Shown piece after piece: positions 1 to 6,240 of a stretch of 8,017 nucleotides of DNA. This DNA is from Phycisphaeraceae bacterium. Its GTDB lineage: Bacteria; Planctomycetota; Phycisphaerae; Phycisphaerales; Phycisphaeraceae. The DNA is taken from assembly GCA_007119405.1 (NCBI GenBank), contig SKPT01000157.1, positions 1 to 8,017 on the forward strand, in the 5' to 3' direction. The position numbers were made by a program, and so were the translations under genes. The notes under the pieces are model-generated. The model did not search any database. It saw nothing but the letters and a program-made list of their open reading frames with translations, and was not told the origin of the DNA. Within the stretch, counting starts at the first letter, position 1. Every line of letters starts with the position of its first letter.

Positions 1-1727
1 CCGGCGACGATCCCACGCCCACCGGCGGCAGTGGCGGGGGCGGCCCGGGCGGCACGCCACGCCCGCGCAACGGCGGCGACGAGGGTCTCAAGGAGACCTT
101 CGAAGCCCTGATCATCGCCTTCGTCCTCGCCTTCGTCGGCCGGGGCTTCGTCGTCGAAGCCTTCGTCATCCCCACCGGGTCCATGGCCCCGACCCTGCTC
201 GGCCAGCACCTGCACGTCGACTGCGACCAGTGCGGCTACAGCTTCACCACCGACTGGCCCGAGCACTCGACCGCTTCCCGCGGCGGCGAGCGCCACGCCA
301 CGGCCCTGGTCGAGCAGACCCGCGCCGTCTGCCCCATGTGCCGCAACAGCATCGCCTTCGACCGCAACCTGACGCCCAGCTCCGGCGACCGCATCCTCGT
401 GCAGAAATTCGTCTACAACATCACCGAGCCGCGCCGCTGGGACGTCGCCGTGTTCAAGAACCCCCAGGAGCCGGCCGTCAACTTCATCAAACGCCTCGTC
501 GCCCTGCCCAACGAGCAGCTTCACCTGCTTGACGGCAACGTCCACGTCCGCCGCATCGGCGCCGCCGGCGAGCCTCTCGAGCCCTGGCGCATCGCCCGCA
601 AGTCCAAGCGCCCCGAGGTCCAGCGCGCCGTCTGGCAGCCGATCTACCACAGCCAGTACATTCCCCGCGACGGCGGCGACCCCGGCGGCCTCCACTCGGA
701 TCGCCGGCAGCGCTGGCAGGTGCCCTGGGTCGCCGACGTGCCCGACGCCTGGCTGATCCAGGGCCGACGCAGCTACCACTACCGCGGCCTGCCGCGCCAG
801 CACCCGGATCGCGAGAAGCCCACGGGCGTCATCCGCTTCGACTTTCAGCGCGGCGGCGACGACGAGCTCGCCGGCGTCTACCCCTACAACCAGTTCAAGC
901 CCGGCCTGCGTCCCGAGCCCATCGAGGACGTGCGCCTCGCCGCGGCCGTCGAGCCCGACGAACCGGGCCTGAGCGTGACCCTGGCGACCACCGCCCGCCT
1001 GCACGACGAGGACCACCAAGACACCAGCGTCGGCGCCGAGCGCCTCGAGGCCACCATCTCCGCCGACGGACGGGTTCGTCTGCACGCCAGCGACCTGGAC
1101 GACCCCAGCCGGCGGCGCGAGCTGGCGTCGGTGCGCACCGGCCGGACGCTGCTGCGCCCGGGGCGCTCGACGCGGATCGAGCTGTGGCACGTCGACCAGG
1201 AGGCGAGCGTGTGGATCGACGGCCGGCAGGTGCTGACCCGTCCCTTCGACGCGCCGATGCGCGTGCTGACGCGTCGCCCGCCGCCGCGGCCGCTGCCCGA
1301 TCTGGCCATCACGCTCAGCGCCCCGGCCACGCTGCACGCCGTCGAGCTCGACCGCGACCTGTACTACTCCGGCCGCACCTTCGACGCCCGCCGCCGCCTC
1401 ACCGTCGCTCGCGGGGCGCTGGTGCGCACGGACGAGGGGGTGGTGATCCCGCGCCAGCCGGTGACGCTGGGCCCGGACGAGTTTTTCATGGTCGGCGACA
1501 ACGGCCCGGCCAGCGCCGACAGCCGCTTCTGGGACGAGCCCGACGAGGCCGTGGTGGCCCGGCACTTCACCGATCGCCTCGCCGCCGGCGAGGACCCCTC
1601 GGGCCTGGTGCCGCGCGAGCTGCTCATGGGCCGCGCCTTTTTCGTCTATTACCCCGCGCCGCTGCCCTGGCGCGACCGCGGCCCGCGCCTCATCCCCCAC
1701 TTCGGCGCGATGCGGTTCATTGAATAG
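1..1727 (+). CDS. lepB: Signal peptidase I (5' partial) with zinc-knuckle-like and beta-sandwich-like insertions
   Basis: Membrane-bound serine protease that removes signal peptides from exported proteins. The frame is open from position 3 with no start in view. The ATG at 183 cannot be the start, because the catalytic Ser codon (180-182, in PTGSMAPTL) precedes it. Visible residues (residue 1 at position 3): Gly/Pro-rich tail 1-28, a single membrane helix about 35-51, catalytic Ser60, general-base Lys163 in NFIKRLVALPNE (codon 489-491), and the C-terminal box GDN...DSR at 498-508. All key residues are intact. Two additions are unusual. CxxC pairs at 74/77 and 110/113 lie between the Ser box and the Lys box. 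About 320 residues separate the Lys box from GDN. Part of that stretch (about 305-455, with IELWHVD and VWIDGRQVL) resembles a concanavalin/LamG-type beta-sandwich. At least 574 residues are visible, against roughly 200-320 for typical family members. I recall planctomycete enzymes with similar inserts. The gene ends convergently with the PHP gene. Confidence 0.93.
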   Translation, partial: GDDPTPTGGSGGGGPGGTPRPRNGGDEGLKETFEALIIAFVLAFVGRGFVVEAFVIPTGSMAPTLLGQHLHVDCDQCGYSFTTDWPEHSTASRGGERHATALVEQTRAVCPMCRNSIAFDRNLTPSSGDRILVQKFVYNITEPRRWDVAVFKNPQEPAVNFIKRLVALPNEQLHLLDGNVHVRRIGAAGEPLEPWRIARKSKRPEVQRAVWQPIYHSQYIPRDGGDPGGLHSDRRQRWQVPWVADVPDAWLIQGRRSYHYRGLPRQHPDREKPTGVIRFDFQRGGDDELAGVYPYNQFKPGLRPEPIEDVRLAAAVEPDEPGLSVTLATTARLHDEDHQDTSVGAERLEATISADGRVRLHASDLDDPSRRRELASVRTGRTLLRPGRSTRIELWHVDQEASVWIDGRQVLTRPFDAPMRVLTRRPPPRPLPDLAITLSAPATLHAVELDRDLYYSGRTFDARRRLTVARGALVRTDEGVVIPRQPVTLGPDEFFMVGDNGPASADSRFWDEPDEAVVARHFTDRLAAGEDPSGLVPRELLMGRAFFVYYPAPLPWRDRGPRLIPHFGAMRFIE

Positions 1728-1743
1728 CGTTCGTGACGGGTGC

Positions 1744-1775
1744 CACTGACAAGGCCGTCCGCGGCCTTGTCAGTG
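1744..1775 (+). terminator. Perfect 14-bp inverted repeat after lepB, terminator-like or REP-like
   Basis: Arms CACTGACAAGGCCG (1744-1757) and CGGCCTTGTCAGTG (1762-1775) are exactly complementary around a 4-nt loop and are followed by only TTT. The hairpin lies 17 bp after the lepB stop, so it could stop transcription. The weak T-tract and a second, decayed copy just downstream suggest it is instead, or also, a dispersed REP-like palindrome. Confidence 0.6.
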
Positions 1776-1788
1776 TTTGACGGCGATT

Positions 1789-1825
1789 GCCACTGACAAG
1801 CTCCGCAGACTCCGCTGTCAATGGC
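1789..1825. repeat. Second, imperfect copy of the GCCACTGACAAG palindrome
   Basis: TGCCACTGACAAG at 1788-1800 repeats 1741-1753 exactly (13 bp). The arm GCCACTGACA (1789-1798) pairs with TGTCAATGGC (1816-1825) with one mismatch around a 17-nt loop. This looks like an older copy of the 1744-1775 element whose loop has diverged. Confidence 0.55.
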
Positions 1826-1860
1826 CTTAACGTTGTGAACTTTCGCGTGGCGGCGCCGAT

Positions 1861-1950
1861 GTAGGGTGGGTAGAGCGCAGCGAAACCCACCACGCTGGCC
1901 ATGGATTCCCGCCGCGACCGGTGGGTTTCGCTTCGCTCTACCCACCCTAC
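1861..1950. repeat. 31-bp inverted repeat, REP/MITE-like (GTAGGGTGGGTAGAGCG family)
   Basis: The left arm (1861-1891) begins GTAGGGTGGGTAGAGCG. The right arm (1920-1950) ends CTCTACCCACCCTAC. They are complementary over 31 bp with one mismatch (G/T in the CGCAGCG versus CGCTTCG part) and flank a 28-nt spacer. From memory, this GTAGGGTGGGTAGAGCGxAGCGAAACCCACC motif recurs in intergenic DNA of many unrelated bacteria, consistent with REP elements moved by REP-associated tyrosine transposases. No transposase is present here. It sits between two convergent genes, the usual location for REPs, and could fold into a long hairpin in either transcript. Confidence 0.75.
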
Positions 1951-1988
1951 AGCCAGAGTGCACGGCGTTCAGTCGCCCCGCCCGGCCG

Positions 1989-2738
1989 CTACGACGCAAC
2001 TGAATGCGTTGTCGGACCGCTCGGCTCGGCCACGTCGGCCGACGGATTCTCGACGCCGCGCAGCACCCGGCCGCTGCGGCTGCGCAGCGCCTCGACCAGC
2101 GCCTCGACACTGTCCAGCGGCTGGGCGAACGCCAGGCCCGAGAGCTGCGGCCAACGGACGTGATGACAATCCGAGCCGGCCGTCCACGCCAGATCGTTCA
2201 CCTGCGCGTAGCGTTCGGCCATCTCGTTCCACGCGTCCTGGTCGCAGGCGTTGTGCACCTCCGCGGCGTCGACGTGCTTGTGCAGCAGCCGGGTGTACCG
2301 GATGTACTCGCGCTGCCGGAACGGATGCGCCTGGCTGACGAAGCCGCCCGCGGCGCGTACGGCGTCGAGGTAGTCGATCACGTCCCATTGCAGGATGTCG
2401 TCGTGGGCGAGCAGGAAGTCCTTGCCCAGGCCGTACGTCAGGAACTCGGTGCCCTGGTAGTTGTACTCCCAGCCCAGGAAGACCGTCAGCCCCAGGGGCC
2501 GGCCCGCGGCGGCGGCGCGCTCGTAGCCCAGGCAGAATCGCTCGACCCGCTCGTGCCACGGCAGGTCCGCAGGCACGGCGCAGTTGCCGTTGAAGAAATG
2601 GTCCGTGACGACGATCCCCGCGTAGCCCGCCCGGGCGTACATCTCCGCCAGCTCCGCCCCGCCGCTGCGGCCGCAGGCGCTGGCTTCGCTGGTGTGCATG
2701 TGGGTCTCGTACCGGTAGCGGGGCTGGGTGTCGGCCAT
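1989..2738 (-). CDS. PHP-domain metal-dependent phosphoesterase-like protein
   Basis: A 249-residue protein of the PHP (polymerase and histidinol phosphatase) superfamily, which are metal-dependent phosphoesterases with a TIM-barrel-like fold. Expected metal ligands are visible: HMH at 13-15, DH at 46-47, Glu91 in WEYN, His138 in QAHPF, His162 in EVHN, and DCH at 190-192. The domain fills the protein, so it is a stand-alone enzyme and not part of a polymerase. The ATG at 2738 is chosen because it directly precedes the first PHP strand and has a GGTAGGA ribosome site 9 nt upstream. The frame runs open to an ATG at 2900, but that stretch is Arg/Pro-rich and does not look like protein. Substrate is unknown; relatives act on histidinol phosphate, nucleotides or sugar phosphates. 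No signal peptide is visible, so it is probably cytoplasmic. It is divergent from the secreted-protein gene. Confidence 0.9.
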   Translation of the reverse strand: MADTQPRYRYETHMHTSEASACGRSGGAELAEMYARAGYAGIVVTDHFFNGNCAVPADLPWHERVERFCLGYERAAAAGRPLGLTVFLGWEYNYQGTEFLTYGLGKDFLLAHDDILQWDVIDYLDAVRAAGGFVSQAHPFRQREYIRYTRLLHKHVDAAEVHNACDQDAWNEMAERYAQVNDLAWTAGSDCHHVRWPQLSGLAFAQPLDSVEALVEALRSRSGRVLRGVENPSADVAEPSGPTTHSVAS

Positions 2739-2746
2739 GGCGTTGC

Positions 2747-2754
2747 ATCCTACC
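2747..2754 (-). promoter_or_regulatory. Ribosome binding site for the PHP gene
   Basis: Read on the minus strand, GGTAGGAT ends 8 nt before the ATG at 2738. It is the best Shine-Dalgarno match near any candidate start and decides against the upstream ATG at 2900. Confidence 0.6.
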
Positions 2755-2855
2755 GGCAGCGGCCGGGCGTGTCCCCTGGCCAGGCCCATGCGGCGGGGCT
2801 GCCGCCGAGGGCGTAAGCGTAGCGAAGAGGGCGGGTTAGCGGCTCGGGGGCGGTG

Positions 2856-3030
2856 TTTTCCACATGCGCTGGGCCGTCGCCGCCCCGGTGGCGATATCAT
2901 CGGGCGAGATCATCCCGATTATCCGCAACTGCCTTTTCACGCACTGTTTGCGACATTTCTTCAAGGCGTTGCCCTGGGGCGGGCGGCCAGCGGCGCGCCC
3001 GCCGGGGCGCGAATTCACAGGTTTTCCACA
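2856..3030 (+). promoter_or_regulatory. Cluster of three DnaA-box-like 9-mers
   Basis: TTTTCCACA occurs at 2856-2864 and 3022-3030, and TTATCCGCA at 2919-2927. All three are on the + strand and each is one mismatch from the consensus TTATCCACA. The two outer copies share the exact 11-mer GTTTTCCACAT (2855-2865 and 3021-3031). Such AT-rich words are rare in DNA this GC-rich. They could be DnaA binding sites in a regulatory region or origin, or sites for another regulator. No dnaA, dnaN or other replication gene is in the window, so function is unproven. Confidence 0.35.
2978..3003. repeat. GC-rich hairpin with 8-bp arms
   Basis: Arms GGCGGGCG (2978-2985) and CGCCCGCC (2996-3003) are exact complements around a 10-nt loop. 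No T-tract follows, so it is not a clear terminator. It lies between the second and third DnaA-box-like words. Confidence 0.4.
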
Positions 3031-3197
3031 TCTTTCCCGGCTCGCAAAGGACACTGGGCACCCGAGCGCATGCTCGATGGATCGCACGGGGGCCTCAACG
3101 TCCTCCGGGCAAGCAATTGCATTTCGCCGCGCTCTTTACGGGCTCCGCGAGAACCCGTCGCCCTTCGATGGTGGCCCCGGTCGCTGCCCTCGCCGCG

Positions 3198-3226
3198 TTG
3201 CCCCGCCCGTCGGGCCCCGGTACAGT
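3198..3226 (+). promoter_or_regulatory. Candidate sigma70-type promoter for the secreted-protein gene
   Basis: TTGCCC (3198-3203) is separated by 17 bp from TACAGT (3221-3226). Each hexamer matches consensus at 4 of 6 positions. Transcription would begin near 3233 and leave a leader of about 67 nt. The spacer carries the small palindrome GCCCG-T-CGGGC. The match is modest. Confidence 0.3.
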
Positions 3227-3289
3227 GATCGGCGACGGCGCACGCAGCCGGCGACCCGGCCGGCCTCGTCATCCGTGAGCCGCAAGGCC

Positions 3290-3294
3290 AGGAG
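3290..3294 (+). promoter_or_regulatory. Ribosome binding site AGGAG
   Basis: AGGAG lies 5 nt before the ATG at 3300 and 8 nt before the second of three consecutive ATG codons (3300, 3303, 3306). Spacing slightly favours 3303, which would shorten the signal peptide by one residue. Confidence 0.6.
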
Positions 3295-3299
3295 ACGTA

Positions 3300-4880
3300 A
3301 TGATGATGCGATCCGGTGCGATGACGTTGGCGTGCCTGGCGCTGCTCGCCGGCCCGGCCTGGGCCCAGATGACGGTCTACACCCACGAAAACGCCCCTGA
3401 CGCCCCCGCCCTGGACGAGCTCGAGCGACGCCAGAGCATCACCCAGCACGGCATCACCTGGACCTTCGACGAGCCCGTGCCCGTCGGCCGGTTCGTCAAC
3501 GGCGACTATTACGTCGTCGGCGCGGTGACCATCACTGACATCGACCCGCGCCCGCGCATCGGCGACGAGGTCAGCGCCGACGAGCTCGACGCCCGCGAGC
3601 AGGGCGGCGACGGGCCGTTCGTCCGCAACGGATCGACGCTCAACCCCCCGCCGGCCCAGCGCGTCGGCTACGACAGCGGCATCCGCAACTGGTTCCGCGC
3701 CGAGCTCGCCCACCAGCCGCCCATCCAGATGCGCCCCGGCGACAGCCTCGTCTCGACCATCAGCCTCGAGCTCGAGCAGGAGACGGACTATCCCTACCAC
3801 GGCTCGGGCCGGACGCGCGGCAGCGGCGACATCAGCCCCGTGCGCACCGCCGCGGTGCTCACCTGCGTTGCCGAGCCCCTGCCCGCCGACGCCTTCCGCC
3901 CCGCCTACACCGACCACAACGACAGCGACGCCGAGCGCAAGATCTACTACGCCCGCGACCTGGATCGCGACAGGCTCCCGACGCTCAGCCCGCTCGACGG
4001 CGACAATTACCAGACCTCGCCCGGCGGCGGCACCGACCTGGACTTCTGGGTCCGCGTCTTTGATCGCCCGTGGGTCAACACGGGGTTCTTCGGCTTCGAC
4101 CAGCCCATGGAGAACATGCCCCACTACGGCCAATGGGTCGGCCAGGCCCAGTCCATGGCCGGGCTCATCCTCTGCCTGGACATCGACCCGGCGCAGAAGG
4201 AGCGGCTGCTCGTCCGCGTCGTGCAGGTCGGCATCGACTACTGGGGCGCCGTCCGCGGCGGACACCCGGGCTGGCAGGGCTGGGGCGGCCACGGCTCGGG
4301 GCGGAAGTTCCCCATCGTCTTGGCCGGCCTGCTGCTGGGCGACGAGGAGATGGCCTCGCCCACCGTCGCCTTTGCCGAGGCCAACTTCGGCGAGGACAAC
4401 CAGACGATGTACGACGAGGCCTGGACCGGCGCTCACGTCGTGTTCGCCGGCCACTCCGGGGTGCACCACGGCCGGGGCGAGGTCCCGCGCCGCCAGTGGG
4501 GTCCCTACGAGCACCTGCACCCAAGCCGATGGCAGGAGGACGGGCTCAACGGCCGGCAGAGCGAGGCCTACCGCCGGGCCAACTCCAGCAGCTCCTGGCC
4601 CGGCCAGGCGCTGACGATGCGCCTGCTCGGCGGCGAGGAGGCCTGGGCCCACGACGCGTTCTTCGACTACGTCGATCGCTGGATGTACGAGCCGGACGAG
4701 CAGAACCGCGCGGTCATCGCCGACCTGCACAACCTGGCCACGCCCCGTCAGACGTGGACCTTCCAGGGCAACACCTGGGAGCCGTTCGTCAAGCAGATGT
4801 GGGACCGGTACCGCGAGACGCTCGACGCCCCGATCGACGGCTGGCAGCAGCCGCGCGACGTCGAGCCGGTGCGCCGGTAG
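3300..4880 (+). CDS. Secreted protein of unknown function, possible glycan-active alpha-toroid
   Basis: A 526-residue protein I cannot assign to a named family. Residues 1-22 form a signal peptide (short basic start, hydrophobic core, AWA before Q23), so it is exported and would itself be a substrate for a signal peptidase such as the one encoded at the left edge. There is no lipobox and no other membrane helix. The N-terminal part (about 25-190) looks beta-rich, with GDYYVVG and RPGDSLVST. The C-terminal part is more helical and rich in Trp, Tyr and His: GWQGWGGHGSGRKFP (324-338), GHSGVHHGRG (384-393) and WGPYEHLHP (400-408). The GRK-FPI-LAG-LLGD pattern reminds me of helical-toroid polysaccharide lyases and of uncharacterised planctomycete proteins, but that is recollection. 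The gene is well expressed-looking: strong Shine-Dalgarno, candidate promoter and a clear terminator, giving a single-gene transcript. Confidence 0.9.
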   Translation: MMMRSGAMTLACLALLAGPAWAQMTVYTHENAPDAPALDELERRQSITQHGITWTFDEPVPVGRFVNGDYYVVGAVTITDIDPRPRIGDEVSADELDAREQGGDGPFVRNGSTLNPPPAQRVGYDSGIRNWFRAELAHQPPIQMRPGDSLVSTISLELEQETDYPYHGSGRTRGSGDISPVRTAAVLTCVAEPLPADAFRPAYTDHNDSDAERKIYYARDLDRDRLPTLSPLDGDNYQTSPGGGTDLDFWVRVFDRPWVNTGFFGFDQPMENMPHYGQWVGQAQSMAGLILCLDIDPAQKERLLVRVVQVGIDYWGAVRGGHPGWQGWGGHGSGRKFPIVLAGLLLGDEEMASPTVAFAEANFGEDNQTMYDEAWTGAHVVFAGHSGVHHGRGEVPRRQWGPYEHLHPSRWQEDGLNGRQSEAYRRANSSSSWPGQALTMRLLGGEEAWAHDAFFDYVDRWMYEPDEQNRAVIADLHNLATPRQTWTFQGNTWEPFVKQMWDRYRETLDAPIDGWQQPRDVEPVRR

Positions 4881-4921
4881 GGGCGGGCGGCCGGCGAACG
4901 CGGCGAATGTGATCACCCCAT

Positions 4922-4962
4922 AAGCCGCTTGTGGCTTCGCGAAGCCGCAAGCGGCTTTTTTT
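4922..4962 (+). terminator. Strong intrinsic terminator after the secreted-protein gene
   Basis: An 18+18-nt near-perfect palindrome (4922-4957, arms starting AAGCCGCTTG and ending CAAGCGGCTT) has a single T/G pair that would wobble in RNA. It is followed by a run of seven T (4956-4962). It begins 42 bp after the stop at 4880. It faces the 3' end of the RibBA gene 14 bp away. On the opposite strand the stem has no U-tract, so it should end mainly rightward transcription but could also help the leftward one. Confidence 0.88.
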
Positions 4963-4975
4963 GCGATGGGAACGG

Positions 4976-6145
4976 TCACCCCTCCGGCTTCACGAAGCAC
5001 TTGATGCTCAGCCCGAAGCCGTGCAGCGCCGTGGGCGTGAAGGGGTGGTTGGTGATGAGCTTGAGGTTGCGCACGCCCAGGTCGCGCAGGATCTGGCAGC
5101 CGATGCCGTAGGCCCCGTGGTGGGACGGGTGGCCGATGCCCGGCGACGTGTGGGCCCGGCCCAGGGCGGCGCCGGCGTCGGGCGGCCCGCCGGGGCTTTG
5201 CAGGCGCTTGAGCAGGCCCGAGCCCATGCCCTCGTGGCGCAGATAGACCACCGCCCCGCGCCCGGCGTCATGGATCATCCGCATCGATCGCTCGAGCGTC
5301 CGGCCCGACGGCTGGGTCGTGTCACCGAACACGTCGCCCAGGAGGTTCTGGCTGTGCATGCGCACGAGCACCGGCTCGTCGATGTCCACGGCCGCCCCCG
5401 CGGCGCCGCGCCGGCCCACGTCCCCGCAGGTCAGCGCCACGTGCGGCAGGGGGTCGACCATCGATTGATACACGTGCAGGTCGAACGCGCCGATGGGCGT
5501 CTCGAGCGTGCGCGTCTCGGCCCGGGTCACCAGCCGCTCGCGCTGCAGGCGATGCTCGACGAGGTCGGCGACCGAGCACATCTTCAGCCCGTGCCTGGCG
5601 CAGAGCTTTTCCAGCTCGGGCCGGCGGGCCATGGTCCCGTCGTCGTTCATCACCTCGATGATGATCGCCGCCGGCGTCAGCCCGGCCAGGCGGCACAGGT
5701 CGACCGAGCCCTCGGTCTGCCCGGTGCGCACGAGGCACCCGCCGTCGCGGGCGCGCAGCGGCTGGACGTGGCCGGGACGCACCAGGTCCTCCGGCCGGGT
5801 GCGCTCGTCGGCGAGCAGGCGGATGGTCGCGGCCCGGTCGGCGGCGCTGACGCCGGTCGTGATGCCGAAGCGCTCGTCGGCATCGACCGTGATCGTGTAG
5901 GCCGTGCCGTGCAGCGCGGTGTTGGACCGGCCCTGCGGCTCGAGGCCCAGGCGATCGCAGATCGCGCCGTCCAGGGCCACGCACATCATGCCCCGGGCCT
6001 CGCGGAGCATGAAGTTCACCGCCTCGGGCGTGGCGTGCTCGGCGGCGAGCACCAGGTCACCCTCGTTCTCGCGCTGCTCGTCGTCGACGAGCACGATCAT
6101 GCGCCCGCCGCGCACCTCTTCGAGGATGTCGTGAATCGGGTCCAT
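4976..6145 (-). CDS. ribBA: RibBA-type fusion: RibB (DHBP synthase) domain plus degenerate GTP cyclohydrolase II domain
   Basis: A 389-residue protein, near the usual 400 of riboflavin-pathway RibBA. Residues 1-200 match 3,4-dihydroxy-2-butanone 4-phosphate synthase (ribulose 5-phosphate to DHBP plus formate): DDEQRENEGD at 21-30, TTGVSAADRA at 96-105 and RPGH at 123-126. The usual GHTE is GQTE (Gln143), replacing a His that ligates metal in characterised enzymes. Residues 210-389 align with GTP cyclohydrolase II, but the zinc motif is broken. Cys54, Cys65 and Cys67 of E. coli RibA correspond, without gaps, to Asn267, Gln278 and Ser280. The catalytic Asp/Arg (E. coli 126/128) fall on His342 and Gly344. 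The usual tail after the last strand is absent. The cyclohydrolase half is therefore probably inactive or repurposed. ATG 6145 is chosen because it directly precedes the first RibB helix; it has no good Shine-Dalgarno. No FMN riboswitch was seen in the leader. Confidence 0.92.
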   Translation of the reverse strand: MDPIHDILEEVRGGRMIVLVDDEQRENEGDLVLAAEHATPEAVNFMLREARGMMCVALDGAICDRLGLEPQGRSNTALHGTAYTITVDADERFGITTGVSAADRAATIRLLADERTRPEDLVRPGHVQPLRARDGGCLVRTGQTEGSVDLCRLAGLTPAAIIIEVMNDDGTMARRPELEKLCARHGLKMCSVADLVEHRLQRERLVTRAETRTLETPIGAFDLHVYQSMVDPLPHVALTCGDVGRRGAAGAAVDIDEPVLVRMHSQNLLGDVFGDTTQPSGRTLERSMRMIHDAGRGAVVYLRHEGMGSGLLKRLQSPGGPPDAGAALGRAHTSPGIGHPSHHGAYGIGCQILRDLGVRNLKLITNHPFTPTALHGFGLSIKCFVKPEG

Positions 6146-6188
6146 GCAGCAGGCATGATAGGCCAAGGCCGGCAGCGGCGAGCCGCGG

Positions 6189-6203
6189 CCGGATGGCATC
6201 CGG
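6189..6203. repeat. Small palindrome in the leader of the RibBA gene
   Basis: CCGGATG (6189-6195) and CATCCGG (6197-6203) are exact complements around one base. It lies in the 95-bp gap between the MBL-rhodanese stop and the RibBA start. It could be an operator-like dyad or part of an RNA fold. There is no T-tract, so read-through from the upstream gene is possible. Confidence 0.3.
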
Positions 6204-6240
6204 ACGGTTCGCGCACCGGGCGCGCGGCGATGTTGACGGC

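Larger units (their letters stand above)
2739..3299. other. Divergent intergenic region of 561 bp without a convincing gene
   Basis: This gap separates the PHP gene (leftward) from the secreted-protein gene (rightward). Open frames crossing it are Arg/Pro/Ala-rich composition artefacts. It holds three DnaA-box-like 9-mers, an exact 11-bp direct repeat, a GC-rich hairpin (2978-3003), and a locally AT-richer stretch at about 2890-2970. A small hairpin ATCGGG...CCCGAT lies near 2899-2919, and there is a candidate promoter for the right-hand gene. A REP-like scrap with arms CCGAG...CTCGG lies near 2802-2846. No tRNA, known riboswitch or known small-RNA signature was recognised. Confidence 0.6.

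Noticed and set aside
1649..2110. Minus-strand frame of about 153 codons crossing the 31-bp inverted repeat
   Set aside because: Its sequence (VGRAKRNPPV...FRCALPTLHR) is the translation of the repeat, a common source of false small proteins.
2739..2900. Upstream extension of the PHP protein to an ATG at 2900
   Set aside because: The added 54 residues are Arg/Pro-rich, lack family similarity and overlap a DnaA-box-like site. The internal ATG at 2738 has a good ribosome site and fits the PHP start.
3015..5000. 661-codon open frame on the minus strand opposite the secreted-protein gene
   Set aside because: It is Val/Ala/Gly/Asp-rich with no domain, overlaps a gene with signal peptide, ribosome site and terminator, and runs through that terminator. 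It is an antisense shadow caused by high GC.
6146..6240. FMN (RFN) riboswitch upstream of ribBA
   Set aside because: The gap is short and the conserved RFN blocks (AGGGGCAGGGTGAA, CCGGCGGT) are absent.
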